The notes under the pieces are model-generated. The model did not search any database and was not told where the DNA came from. It saw only the letters and a program-made list of their open reading frames with translations. A stretch of DNA of 64,000 bases from Vibrio fluvialis (lineage in GTDB: Bacteria; Pseudomonadota; Gammaproteobacteria; Enterobacterales; Vibrionaceae): positions 744,001-808,000 of the forward strand of contig NZ_UHIP01000002.1 of the NCBI RefSeq assembly GCF_900460245.1, read 5' to 3'. Position 1 is the stretch's first letter; each line of letters opens with the position of its first letter. This document shows, in pieces, positions 38,011 to 46,779 of the stretch. The translations under genes were made by a program, and so were the position numbers.

Positions 38011-38032
38011 TGCCACACTCATCGAGTGTGGC
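38011..38032 (-). terminator. Terminator downstream of pirin gene
   Basis: Perfect stem TGCCACACTC / GAGTGTGGCA with an ATC loop; on the minus strand it runs into TTTTTCATTG, 80 bp beyond the pirin stop. Confidence 0.7.
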
Positions 38033-38112
38033 AGAAAGACAAAAAGGAATGGCAGTGGATTATTCGCTTTTTGTGTCAGTGATGAGCCCAATCCGGGCTC
38101 AAATCTCATCAA

Positions 38113-38961
38113 TTAATAGCTTTCGAACTTACCCGCGTTGTAATCGTTGATCGCTTGTTCGATTTCCTGAATGCTGTTCATCACAAACGGGCCGTAATGT
38201 ACGACAGGTTCGTTGATCGGTTCACCGATGAAAATCAGCACGCCGCTGGTATTATTGGCGACCAGAGACACCGTCTCTCCTTTGGACAGTAATGCCATTT
38301 CGCCTTGCATGACTACTCGTTCACCCGCTTTGATGCTGCCTTTGTAGGCGTACAGCATCATGTTGTGGTTTTCGTCGGTTTCAATAGTCAGCTCACTGCC
38401 CGGGCCAGCCTGCCAATCGGCAACGGTGGCAGGGACACCAGTTTGAGTCAGCGGACCTTGCAGTGCTTCACCGTTAGCGCGAATATCGCCCGCCAGAACA
38501 CGCAGCAGACCGAGTGTTTCGCTGCGATGCTCGGTGATGGTTTCCGGCTGAAAGTCGTGATATCTGGCCGGGATCATCTTGTCGCGCGCCGGTTGGTTGA
38601 TCCAAATCTGGAAACCGTGCAAATCGCCGTTTTCCATAATTGGCATTTCGCTGTGGATCACACCACGTCCTGCCGCCATCCATTGTGCGCCGCCGCTGCG
38701 CAGTTCACCCACATTACCCATATGATCGCGATGCTGAAAATGACCTTGCAACATGTAGGTCAGGGTTTCGATACCGCGATGCGGATGAGGAGGAAATCCA
38801 CCCACGTAGTCTTTGCGTTCGTCGGATTTGAGTTCATCCACCATCAGAAACGGTGAGAAGCTCGCATTATTGAATCCTGCCAGGCGGCGGATTTTCACGC
38901 CATCGCCGTCAGAAGTCGCTTGCGACGGGATCAGCTGACGAATTTCTCTTACTTTGCTCAT
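38113..38961 (-). CDS. Pirin family protein (quercetinase-like)
   Basis: 282 residues from ATG 38961 (MSKVREIRQLIPSQATSDGD), preceded by GGAGAAGAAC. The N-terminal cupin has FPPHPHRGIETLTYMLQG and the second metal-ligand set HSEMPIMENGDLHGFQIW; the C-terminal cupin ends with INEPVVHYGPFVMNS. Pirins are iron-binding bicupins; bacterial members such as YhhW cleave quercetin or act as redox-sensitive partners of metabolic enzymes. It is a single gene. Assignment to the family is firm, enzymatic activity is not proven. Confidence 0.9.
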   Translation of the reverse strand: MSKVREIRQLIPSQATSDGDGVKIRRLAGFNNASFSPFLMVDELKSDERKDYVGGFPPHPHRGIETLTYMLQGHFQHRDHMGNVGELRSGGAQWMAAGRGVIHSEMPIMENGDLHGFQIWINQPARDKMIPARYHDFQPETITEHRSETLGLLRVLAGDIRANGEALQGPLTQTGVPATVADWQAGPGSELTIETDENHNMMLYAYKGSIKAGERVVMQGEMALLSKGETVSLVANNTSGVLIFIGEPINEPVVHYGPFVMNSIQEIEQAINDYNAGKFESY

Positions 38962-39163
38962 TGTTCTTCTCCGTTGGTGGAACATGAGTGAATTGTAGTT
39001 GAGTGCTGACGAAAGAAGAGGGGGCGGATTTGAGGCAGTCATTCAAGAATTTTGAACAATACCAAAAGTCAGTCGGTCAACTCAGATACGAGGTGACCCA
39101 CTAACGGACTAATTGAGTTGGTCTATACTTTAACCAGATGAATTCATTGACGAGGAGGTCACG

Positions 39164-39457
39164 ATGGCTGTGCTTCCCAAACACACCGACCAGAATCCGC
39201 GCTACAACCCGGATGATGACATGACGCTGGACCAGTTGCAGCGCTTTACCCGTGCGGCCAACAGTGCGCAGAAGAAGCGTGAAGAGCTGCATGAGCAGGA
39301 ACAGCCGTCGATTGTTGAAGTGGCGAGACGAGCACGTCGCGCTGCGATGCGACCTGTGATCAAACCGAAAGAGAACAAGCCGAATACGGCTCGTTACGCC
39401 ATTTGGCTGGTGGTATTCGCCATCATCGCTTTGTGGCTGATGTATATGGATGTTTAG
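39164..39457 (+). CDS. Small tail-anchored hypothetical protein
   Basis: 97 residues, not recognised. The first 70 are hydrophilic and strongly charged (TRAANSAQKKREELHEQEQ; ARRARRAAMRPVIKPKENK), and the last 20 form one membrane segment (YAIWLVVFAIIALWLMYMDV), so the protein is probably tail-anchored with its domain in the cytosol. GACGAGGAGG lies before the ATG. Its stop overlaps the convergent cyclase gene by 4 bp. Confidence 0.72.
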   Translation: MAVLPKHTDQNPRYNPDDDMTLDQLQRFTRAANSAQKKREELHEQEQPSIVEVARRARRAAMRPVIKPKENKPNTARYAIWLVVFAIIALWLMYMDV

Positions 39458-40617
39458 CTTTGGTTTTTCGCGGGAGTGAATTGAGCGAGCTCTTGCTCGG
39501 CTTCTTCATCATGGTGCGTGGTGACGTTGTGGTAGTAGCGGTATTGGTTTTTGCCGCCATGTTTCGCTGCGTACATGGCCTTGTCAGCACAGCGCGTCAA
39601 CTCTTCTAAGTTATCCGCATCAAGCGGAAACAGCGCAGCCCCGGCACTGACGGTCAGATTGTTCAATAATTTCGTGTCTCCTTCCTTGTATGGCTCCTCA
39701 AACAGATGACTGATGCGGTGCAGGATGCTGTCGAGATCTTGTAAAGACTTTACATCATAAAGCAGCAACACGAACTCATCGCCGGCAAAGCGGGCAATTG
39801 AGTAGTCATGGCGCTCCGTTCGACGATCACTGTGGCGCACGTTGTTTTTCAGTCGCTGGGCGAAATGCTTCAACACCCGATCGCCGACATCATGCCCGTA
39901 GTTGTCATTGATGGCTTTAAAGTTATCGATATCGAGAAATACCAGTGCGGTAATCAGTGAATGAGGGTGCGGCTCTGCCAGTTTTGCGGTCGCCCAGTTT
40001 TCAAAGCTCCAGCGGTTGGCAAGGCCGGTCAACTGGTCGGTATAGGCCAGCTCTTCAATCCCTTCTCGATAAAGTAAATGAATGTAGCGTACCGCTTTGG
40101 AATAGAAATAGGCTGAGGTATTGCAGATTGCGGTGAGCGAAATCAGGCTGATGACAAAGTAGTCAGACGCCATGGTATCAGGCCCTAATGACGCATGCCG
40201 GTTGCTGTAGATCGACAATATCGACAGCATGCAAAAACCGATACTCAGAAAGAGACCTGTCTGGAAACGATTGATAAAAATGATGGTGGCAACAATCGGG
40301 TAGACCCAGAACAGTTTGCTGCCTTCAATGTTACCATGTGCCAGAAGCATCATTGCTTGCGTAAGCAGCAAACTGGTCAGGATGAGGTCGGCATGCGCGG
40401 AGCGTCGATAGCGGCTGTAAATCATATTGGCGATGGCTGCAGCAGCACACGCCAGATTAAACAGGCTGTACACCAACTGGTTATCAACCAACAACAGATA
40501 GCCATTCAGACTCAGCACTAACGCAGTGATGATAGAACTAATCAGGACAACTTTTTGTTTACGCAAACGGCCCAATTTGGCCATCTCTTTAAGTTGTTGT
40601 CCCACCAGACTGTTCAT
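39454..40617 (-). CDS. Membrane-bound diguanylate cyclase, AGDEF variant
   Basis: 387 residues. The N-terminal half has about five or six membrane segments (VVLISSIITALVLSLNGYLL and onward), the C-terminal half a GGDEF domain starting DQLTGLANRWSFENW. The active-site loop reads ARFAGDEFVLLL, so the first glycine is replaced by alanine; AGDEF loops are known to remain active in some cyclases. No RxxD inhibitory site lies at the usual position. It would make c-di-GMP from two GTP at the inner membrane. The sensed signal is unknown. Confidence 0.88.
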   Translation of the reverse strand: MNSLVGQQLKEMAKLGRLRKQKVVLISSIITALVLSLNGYLLLVDNQLVYSLFNLACAAAAIANMIYSRYRRSAHADLILTSLLLTQAMMLLAHGNIEGSKLFWVYPIVATIIFINRFQTGLFLSIGFCMLSILSIYSNRHASLGPDTMASDYFVISLISLTAICNTSAYFYSKAVRYIHLLYREGIEELAYTDQLTGLANRWSFENWATAKLAEPHPHSLITALVFLDIDNFKAINDNYGHDVGDRVLKHFAQRLKNNVRHSDRRTERHDYSIARFAGDEFVLLLYDVKSLQDLDSILHRISHLFEEPYKEGDTKLLNNLTVSAGAALFPLDADNLEELTRCADKAMYAAKHGGKNQYRYYHNVTTHHDEEAEQELAQFTPAKNQS

Positions 40618-40732
40618 GACTGTCTCATCCTTGATATAAAACCGCTCGAGTACAGTCTAGTTAAGAATTTTTTGTCTGAAGCAAAGTATGAAAAAAAGCC
40701 TGTGACCTAATTCAATGTTTTCAAAAGATTCT

Positions 40733-41629
40733 TTACTGAGCCTGGCTGAACTCCTGTTTTAGCCACTTACGCAGTAGTAAAACACTTTCCAGTTTGAGCT
40801 TGTCTTTCGGGCAGGCAAAGTAAAACGCTTGCTCCGGATGGAGTGTGCTGTGGCCAATTTCCATCAGCAGACCATGTTGAATCTCTTCACGCACGAACTG
40901 GCGGTGAGTGACAAACACACCGAGCTTTCGTATCGTAGCTTGCACGGCTTGAGCCGATGTGGAAAAGGTCAGGTTTTTTTGCTGCTTGGGTTGTGGCAAC
41001 TTATTGGCCTCGCACCAAATCGACCAGTCGCTCTGGCGCCTTGGGTTGGCCGCGACAATTGCGGGATAACACTCAAGAACTTGCTCCGTCGTCATGTTGC
41101 GCTCACTCAATAGTTCAGGGTGACAGACCAGCACGATTTCGTCATCGGCCAATTTTTCGCAGTAATACCCCTGCCACTCCCGCTGAAAACCGTGGATTAA
41201 GGCCACATCGACCCCTTCTACCTCAAGTGAGAAAGCGCCCGTTAACGTTGAAATACGAATATCCACGTTGGGGGCAAACGCCTGAAAAGTCGGCACACGG
41301 GGGATCCACCAGTGCAGCGCCAGAGAGTTGATCATATTCAGAGTCAGGCGATTGCTGTTGTGCGACACCAGCATGGATTCTGTGGCATCGACAATCTGTT
41401 CCAGCGCCGGGGCCACTTTACGGTAGTATTTTTGTCCGGCACTGTTAAGTGTGACTGAACGACCCACCCGATTGAACAGCGGCTGATTAAGTTGGCTCTC
41501 CAGCGATTTTATCGCCTGGCTGACCGCTGAATGACTGACACTCAGCACTTGGGCGGCTTCTGTCATGCTGCCTGTTTCGGCGACTGCAACAAATGTGTAG
41601 AGCGATTTGAGTGGGATGAGTTTACGCAT
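40733..41629 (-). CDS. LysR-family regulator
   Basis: 298 residues. HTH: GSMTEAAQVLSVSHSAVSQA, then LESQLNQPLFNRVGRSVTLN, and a GcvA-like effector domain. It is divergent from the EamA transporter at 41722 across a 92-bp gap, and control of that exporter is the likely role. The start MRKLIPLKSLYTFVAVAETG fits GcvA-type regulators. Ligand unknown. Confidence 0.87.
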   Translation of the reverse strand: MRKLIPLKSLYTFVAVAETGSMTEAAQVLSVSHSAVSQAIKSLESQLNQPLFNRVGRSVTLNSAGQKYYRKVAPALEQIVDATESMLVSHNSNRLTLNMINSLALHWWIPRVPTFQAFAPNVDIRISTLTGAFSLEVEGVDVALIHGFQREWQGYYCEKLADDEIVLVCHPELLSERNMTTEQVLECYPAIVAANPRRQSDWSIWCEANKLPQPKQQKNLTFSTSAQAVQATIRKLGVFVTHRQFVREEIQHGLLMEIGHSTLHPEQAFYFACPKDKLKLESVLLLRKWLKQEFSQAQ

Positions 41630-41721
41630 GTGTAAGTTTTCCTAACAGGTTTGGTCAATATTACTCGTTATTCTTTGTGCTGTCATTTACGTAACATAGG
41701 GCGCAAGTTAAGGAGTGTTGT

Positions 41722-42639
41722 ATGCCTAATAAACTATTGCCTGTAGTGTTCATGTTGTCGTCGACGGCCAGTTTGTCTGTCACGGGGCTTTTGACCAAAT
41801 ATCTGACCACCGTTGTCCCCATCAGCCTGTTAAGCTTTCTGCGTTTTGCGGTTCCTGCTTTGATTTTGTTGGCGTTTTTGGCAGTCAGCCGTTTTCGCAT
41901 ACCGGAGCGAGCGATGTTGAAGCCTCTGGCTGTGCGGGCTGTGTGTCTGGCGGCGTGTCAGGTGTGTTTTATCTATTCTCTGCAGCATCTCTCGTTAGTG
42001 GAAGGAGTGGTGTTGTTCAGTACCGGGCCTTTGTTCATTCCGTTGTTAGAAAAACTGATTTTTGGTGTGCGGATGCCTTGGGTGACGGTGGTTGGATTAA
42101 TCGCGACCTTTACGGGGGTAGTGATGCTGTCTGGCGATGTCACGCAAATGGAGTGGCGGCCGGAATTGCTGGCCGGATTGTTCGCGGGCTTATTTAATGC
42201 AGGTTCACAGCTGAGCCTCTATAAAGCGTCGAAAAGCAGCTTACGTTCGGTCGAGATCAATGTCTGGAGCTTCACCATGGCAGCGGTCATGTTGTTCCCG
42301 ATGTTGACGCTGGTGCCTTGGCATTCTGCGCTCGACTTATCGATGGACCGTCACCTGCTACTCACGATTGCAACACTGGTCGTGGTCTCATTGTTGGTCA
42401 TCAATACTCAGGTCTTTCGGGCGAAGGCCTACCGACTGGCAGAGTCGGGGTCTCAGTTGGCTCCGCTGATTTTCACCAACCTGCTGTTTTCCGCGGCGTT
42501 GCAGCTGCTGTTTTTCAATGTCAGCTATACCGCAGCGCAGCAGTTGGGCCTTGTGCTCATTGTGGTGGCGACCGTCAGCACCAGCCTGCTGCCTAAGCTG
42601 TGGCACGCGGCGAGCCACAGATTACATTCGGCCTCGTAG
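41722..42639 (+). CDS. EamA/DMT-family transporter
   Basis: 305 residues with ten membrane segments in two EamA repeats (ASLSVTGLLTKYLTTVVPIS; later AYRLAESGSQLAPLIFTNLL). AGGAGTGTTGT precedes the ATG. It is divergent from the LysR regulator and closed by a terminator shared with the convergent DUF3541 gene. An inner-membrane exporter of a small metabolite by family; substrate unknown. Confidence 0.87.
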   Translation: MPNKLLPVVFMLSSTASLSVTGLLTKYLTTVVPISLLSFLRFAVPALILLAFLAVSRFRIPERAMLKPLAVRAVCLAACQVCFIYSLQHLSLVEGVVLFSTGPLFIPLLEKLIFGVRMPWVTVVGLIATFTGVVMLSGDVTQMEWRPELLAGLFAGLFNAGSQLSLYKASKSSLRSVEINVWSFTMAAVMLFPMLTLVPWHSALDLSMDRHLLLTIATLVVVSLLVINTQVFRAKAYRLAESGSQLAPLIFTNLLFSAALQLLFFNVSYTAAQQLGLVLIVVATVSTSLLPKLWHAASHRLHSAS

Positions 42640-42680
42640 GGCTTTGAGTGGGATTACGGAGTAGCGGTGTCATGGTAGTA

Positions 42681-42706
42681 AAAAAGGGGGCTTTCGCCCC
42701 TTTTTA
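42681..42706. terminator. Bidirectional terminator, EamA / DUF3541 genes
   Basis: Stem AAAAA-GGGGC / GCCCC-TTTTT with a TTTC loop between convergent genes. Confidence 0.88.
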
Positions 42707-43813
42707 TTCTGATGGGGTGTTGGCAACCAAACCGTAGGGCAGGCTGCTAAATACTTTAGGTTGGTGTTGAATGGTCGGCGCTTCGTTCACGCCCTTCCAG
42801 TCCAGCAGCATAATTGCCAGCACGTTGCGGTGCTCACCTTCCGATACATCGGTGCTGCCCGTAGTGGATGGAACCATGCCTGCGTCTTTGTTGACTGCAT
42901 TCTGAATTGCCTGACGGGTCTTCTCAACCACCGGATCGTCCACCAGCCCTGCGAGCAGGAACGAAATACCGACTTCGGCAATGATGTCTTCTTTCGCGCG
43001 CTGCAAAATGGTGTCGATATTGGCGCGGTAGTAGTCATATATCCACTGATACTGTTTTTCGCTGACGGCGTGTTGATAGTATTCCGAATCGGCGAAAATG
43101 ATGTGTGTCATTCCATAAAGTTTGTTGCCGTACTGCTGATTCGATAAACCCGCATCTTTGTTATCCGGGTAGGTATCGCGAAATGCCTGAATGAAATCAT
43201 TGACCACATCCTGCTCTCCCAACTGACGCAGCCAATAAACCTGATTCGCCAGCTGCGCTGCCCAAGCTTCAATCATCGGTTTGTCAGTTGCGTACTTGCG
43301 AAAATCATAGCGGCGAATGACGTCGCGCAGCTTCTGATCGTCAATGTGTTTGAGACCATATTCGTTCGCCCGCGCCATCGAACCGAGCAGATCGATGCCG
43401 AGATAAAGATATTCAGGCATATGTTTGGTCACGGTGTATCGCAGTTTAGAGCGCTCGTCAGTTTCGTCCGCATAGTCTGCCAGCTCTTGCTGAGAATAGA
43501 GATAAATCTGCTCTGGCGTGTTCACTTCCGCGGCGAAGTAGTTGAGCCGACTTGCGACGCGGGCCATGTCACTCCAGATTGCGGCGGCATATTTCTTATC
43601 CAGCGTTTGTCGGTACATGCGTAAGCCGTAATGACCTTCTTTAAATGCGGGTAGGGTATACAGCTGGCTTTCGTAAGTATGGCGAATGACGTCGGCGGTA
43701 TAGGTGTAACTGTTTGATGCCGTAACGGGTTCCGGCTGCGCCTGCAAGCCAGAAAACGGCAGGATTAGAGCGCTGCTTATCAGGAGCGCCAGACTGGTTT
43801 TACGTAACGACAT
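42704..43813 (-). CDS. Exported DUF3541-like protein
   Basis: 369 residues from ATG 43813; the longer frame starts at a TTG. A signal peptide (SLRKTSLALLISSALILPFS, cleaved after LQA) precedes an all-helical domain with many Tyr and Trp residues (YGLRMYRQTLDKKYAAAIWS; YLYSQQELADYADETDERSK). I associate this with the DUF3541 family of vibrios. The helical repeats suggest an alpha/alpha barrel as in terpenoid-cyclase or glycosidase-like folds, but no catalytic motif is clear. Periplasmic location is likely; function unknown. Confidence 0.72.
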   Translation of the reverse strand: MSLRKTSLALLISSALILPFSGLQAQPEPVTASNSYTYTADVIRHTYESQLYTLPAFKEGHYGLRMYRQTLDKKYAAAIWSDMARVASRLNYFAAEVNTPEQIYLYSQQELADYADETDERSKLRYTVTKHMPEYLYLGIDLLGSMARANEYGLKHIDDQKLRDVIRRYDFRKYATDKPMIEAWAAQLANQVYWLRQLGEQDVVNDFIQAFRDTYPDNKDAGLSNQQYGNKLYGMTHIIFADSEYYQHAVSEKQYQWIYDYYRANIDTILQRAKEDIIAEVGISFLLAGLVDDPVVEKTRQAIQNAVNKDAGMVPSTTGSTDVSEGEHRNVLAIMLLDWKGVNEAPTIQHQPKVFSSLPYGLVANTPSE

Positions 43814-43926
43814 AGTGAACCGAGAGTTAACCAAAGATAACGTAACACATTAGGCCAAGGTGGCGGTATTCGTGTGAGCAATGGGTCAGTGTTGTGTGAA
43901 AAATCGGCGGAATGGGACTCTGCCCA

Positions 43927-44541
43927 TCATCCGTCACCGTGTACTAGGCGAAAGGTCAGATTAATGCGCGGTTCCAGCGTACGCACGGTTTTGGGCACGC
44001 AGTGCTGCCAGAAATGCTGAGTATTACCTGCCATAATCAGCAGAGAGCCGTGGCTGAGTGGCAGCTCAAATTTCTCTTTGCTGTGCAGGTGGCGTAAAAC
44101 AAAACGTCGGGTTTCGCCCAGAGAAAGTGAAGCGATCACGGGCTGTTGGCCGAGTTCGGGTTCGTTATCCTGATGCCAGCCCATCGAATCTTGGCCGTCA
44201 CGATATAAGTTAGCCAGTACCGAGTTGAACGCCTGACCAGCCAGCAATTCACAGCGCTGCTTCAGGTCGGCAAGCATGGGTGTCCAGGCTTTGGGCGGCA
44301 TGGTGAGGCCCGAGTAGGTATAGGCTTTATCGCCATACCAGGCTTGCAATCTGGGTTGCAATACCGACTTGCCAAACAGCGTGATCGCTTCCTGTTGCCA
44401 ATCCAGCTCTTGAGTGAGAACGGAAAATGCATGATCGGCTTGAGTCGGAGTCAGAAAGTGTTCGACCCACAGCAATTTACCATCTGTGATGGGGAGCCAT
44501 TGTGGTTCATAGGCGAACAGACTGAAGTTTTCAGATTCCAT
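43927..44541 (-). CDS. AlkB-like 2-oxoglutarate/Fe(II) dioxygenase
   Basis: 204 residues with the AlkB fold motifs. The HxD iron ligands are in MGWHQDNEPELG, the distal histidine is in NTQHFWQHCVPK, and the 2-oxoglutarate arginines are in RINLTFR. The substrate loop PRLQAWYGDKAYTYSG is also typical. The arrangement resembles the ALKBH2/3-like bacterial group that removes alkyl lesions from DNA or RNA bases. It is a single gene and no ada gene is nearby. It acts in the cytosol; exact substrate not determinable. Confidence 0.9.
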   Translation of the reverse strand: MESENFSLFAYEPQWLPITDGKLLWVEHFLTPTQADHAFSVLTQELDWQQEAITLFGKSVLQPRLQAWYGDKAYTYSGLTMPPKAWTPMLADLKQRCELLAGQAFNSVLANLYRDGQDSMGWHQDNEPELGQQPVIASLSLGETRRFVLRHLHSKEKFELPLSHGSLLIMAGNTQHFWQHCVPKTVRTLEPRINLTFRLVHGDG

Positions 44542-44675
44542 AAACTTATATCAATAATGTTGTTATTTAATTATAGATTTGTTGCTTACTTTGGTTATGC
44601 TAAGTAAATAGCGGCAAGCCATACACTAAATACCAGAACCTGGCGCAAAAGACGACAGGCAAAGAGAGGGGTTGC

Positions 44676-46037
44676 ATGAGTCAAACCTCAGGCAAGAGAA
44701 AGTCTATTCGTGTGCTTTTTTTCGTGTTTATTCTTTCCAGCATTGGATTGATAGAAGCGCTCAACAATCATCAAATAGCGTACATTCGGGACGGACTTCA
44801 GTCTCATGCACGTGAAGAGCTTTCTTTAATCCGTTTTCGACTGGAAGCCTCTATCCTTTCTGATATTTATGTGGCGAATAGCCTGTCTACTCTTGTCACT
44901 CTGCGCCCTGATTCTAAAGTGCGGGACTGGAACAAATTAGCCAACCACATCCTGCGTGAAGGTAAACACCTCAAAGTGATTGGTCTCGCACCGAATGATG
45001 TCATCAGTTACATCTTCCCCTACGACGAGAACAAAGCCGCCATGGGGCTGGACTATCGAACAGTACCCAGCCAATGGGCATCCATCGTGAAAGCACGGAC
45101 TGCCAAGCAAATTTTCATTGCTGGCCCAGTCAATCTGGTACAGGGCGGGCGGGCGTTGATCGTGCGTATTCCAATTTTTACTGACCCGCCGATGAATCAG
45201 GAATATTGGGGTGTGTGCAGCATTGTACTGGACTGGGAATCACTGTTTTTGGCATCGGGTATCGAGTCGTTTGTGTATACCTACGATTTTGCGATTCGTG
45301 GTATCGACAGCACCGGCATGAATGGCGACCTGTTCTACGGTAAGCAGAGTACATTTGATAATGCGTTTGCGGTAGAGACCGTGCATTTCCCTTATGGTAG
45401 CTGGGCGATTGCCGCCGCTGAGAAGCACGAAATGCTGGGCAATGTGCCCTGGTATCAAGTCAATCTGGTGCGTTTGGTCGGCTATCCGGTGATGGCGCTA
45501 CTCGCGATTGCGTTTGTGGTGATTTATCGCCTTTATCGCACGGCACACAACCGCGCAATGCATGACACACTGACGCACCTGCCTAACCGGCGCTACTTCA
45601 TGTTCACCATGCAGAGTTTCTTTGACCACGCCAAGAAATCTGGCAATCACGACAGCTTTGCTCTGCTCAATATTGATTTGGACAAATTCAAACTCATCAA
45701 CGATACCTATGGTCATGCGGCTGGTGATAAGGTTCTGATCGCGTGTGCTGAACGGTTGAAATCTGTGCTGCGTGGTTCAGATGTGATCGCGCGTATCGGC
45801 GGCGATGAATTTCTGGTGCTGCTGCCGCGGATTGTGGAAGAGGACATTAAAACCGTTGTCAGCGCGATAGAAACCGCACTTTGTCACACTCCGGTGATTT
45901 ACGAAGGCCATCTGATTGATTTACATATCAGTATTGGCCACGCTATCTATAGCGCGGACATCGAAAATATCGATGCCATGCTCAAACTGGCTGACGAACG
46001 CATGTACGCCGTAAAACGGCGTCAGACACATCGCTGA
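44676..46037 (+). CDS. CHASE-domain diguanylate cyclase
   Basis: 453 residues. A membrane segment (VLFFVFILSSIGLIEALNNH) is followed by a periplasmic CHASE-like sensor to about residue 265, a second membrane segment (YPVMALLAIAFVVIYRLY), and a GGDEF domain. The catalytic loop is intact (ARIGGDEFLVLL), and the inhibitory RGSD lies five residues before it, so product inhibition is expected. AGAGGGG precedes the ATG. It makes c-di-GMP in response to an external small molecule, which is unknown. Confidence 0.92.
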   Translation: MSQTSGKRKSIRVLFFVFILSSIGLIEALNNHQIAYIRDGLQSHAREELSLIRFRLEASILSDIYVANSLSTLVTLRPDSKVRDWNKLANHILREGKHLKVIGLAPNDVISYIFPYDENKAAMGLDYRTVPSQWASIVKARTAKQIFIAGPVNLVQGGRALIVRIPIFTDPPMNQEYWGVCSIVLDWESLFLASGIESFVYTYDFAIRGIDSTGMNGDLFYGKQSTFDNAFAVETVHFPYGSWAIAAAEKHEMLGNVPWYQVNLVRLVGYPVMALLAIAFVVIYRLYRTAHNRAMHDTLTHLPNRRYFMFTMQSFFDHAKKSGNHDSFALLNIDLDKFKLINDTYGHAAGDKVLIACAERLKSVLRGSDVIARIGGDEFLVLLPRIVEEDIKTVVSAIETALCHTPVIYEGHLIDLHISIGHAIYSADIENIDAMLKLADERMYAVKRRQTHR

Positions 46038-46072
46038 CTGAGCCTTCCTCTACCGTTGTTCAAGGATGAATA

Positions 46073-46507
46073 ATGCGAACGCTAAATCAATGGCTGGATG
46101 CGTATGCTGTCAGCCATCAAAACCCGATCAACAAAAGAATTCACCGTGTGGCCGTGCCCGGGATTTACCTCTCTATCGTTGGCCTTATCTGGTCGCTGCC
46201 TGCGGTACCGTTAATGGAATGGCGCGTTGACTGGATCTGGCTGGTTGCGATGCCGGTTCTTGGTTTCTACTACCGCTTATCCATGACTGTTTTTCTGATG
46301 ATGCTCGGCTTTACGCTGGCCTGTATCGGGTTGGCCTGGAGTGTAGAACTGATGGCATTGCCTTTACTGCCGCTGTCACTGGCTCTGTTCGTACTGCTGT
46401 GGATAGCGCAGTTTGTTGGCCATAAAATTGAAGGCAAGAAACCTTCCTTTTTGAGTGATCTGCAATTCTTATTAATTGGGCCAATCTGGGTGTTCTATAA
46501 GCATTAA
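46073..46507 (+). CDS. Mpo1-like (DUF962) membrane protein
   Basis: 144 residues. It opens RTLNQWLDAYAVSHQNPINK and IHRVAVPGIYLSIVGLIW, and has four membrane segments and the second histidine motif FVGHKIEGKKPS. This matches the DUF962 family, whose yeast member Mpo1 is an Fe(II) dioxygenase that shortens 2-hydroxy fatty acids; the NxxHR and GHxxEG histidines needed are present here. It is 35 nt downstream of the CHASE cyclase and probably cotranscribed. The bacterial substrate is unknown. Confidence 0.85.
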   Translation: MRTLNQWLDAYAVSHQNPINKRIHRVAVPGIYLSIVGLIWSLPAVPLMEWRVDWIWLVAMPVLGFYYRLSMTVFLMMLGFTLACIGLAWSVELMALPLLPLSLALFVLLWIAQFVGHKIEGKKPSFLSDLQFLLIGPIWVFYKH

Positions 46508-46536
46508 CATGCTGGCCAATTAATTCCATATAACAT

Positions 46537-46566
46537 TTGCAATCTGCATATATTCGCAAATTGCAA
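46537..46566 (+). promoter_or_regulatory. Two LuxO-type enhancer sites upstream of qrr
   Basis: TTGCAATCTGCAT (46537-46549) and TCGCAAATTGCAA (46554-46566) each match the LuxO pattern TTGCA-N3-TGCAA in nine of ten positions. They lie about 80-110 bp before the sigma-54 promoter, the usual place for an enhancer-binding activator. Confidence 0.82.
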
Positions 46567-46641
46567 TTCAATTATGATATCTGTTGTAATGAAACTGATG
46601 AACATTTGTCCAGAAAGCGTGTGTTTCAGTAAAAATAAAAG

Positions 46642-46658
46642 TTGGCACGCTATCTGCA
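46642..46658 (+). promoter_or_regulatory. Sigma-54 promoter of qrr
   Basis: TTGGCACGCTATCTGCA has the invariant GG (46644-46645) and GC (46656-46657) exactly 12 bp apart and matches TGGCACG-N4-TTGC at all but one fixed base. Confidence 0.92.
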
Positions 46659-46666
46659 TTATATAG

Positions 46667-46772
46667 TTCGACCCTTTTAAGCCGAGGGTCACCTAGCCAA
46701 CTGACGTTGTTAGTGAACCTTCTTGTTCACATCTATATCAGCCAATCGCGAGTATTGCGATTGGCTTTTTTT
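46667..46772 (+). ncRNA. qrr: Qrr quorum-regulatory small RNA
   Basis: The stretch contains the invariant Qrr core CTAGCCAACTGACGTTGTTA (46693-46712) followed by GTGAA. Before it is the 5' stem-loop (GACCC ... GGGTC), and at the end a strong terminator (46740-46772). This order and the length of about 106 nt are those of Vibrio Qrr RNAs. They pair through Hfq with luxR/hapR, aphA, luxO and other mRNAs at low cell density. Transcription is by sigma-54 with phospho-LuxO, matching the promoter and enhancer sites upstream. luxOU is not next to it, so this is not the luxO-linked Qrr1; which of the other copies it is cannot be told. Confidence 0.96.
46740..46772 (+). terminator. Terminator of qrr
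   Basis: Perfect 10-bp stem AGCCAATCGC / GCGATTGGCT with a 7-nt loop and TTTTTTT. Confidence 0.93.
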
Positions 46773-46779
46773 CTGCCTG

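Noticed and set aside
39454..40617. I-site (RxxD) in the AGDEF cyclase
   Set aside because: The Asp before the loop is preceded by Glu, not Arg, at the needed position and the spacing is six, not five.
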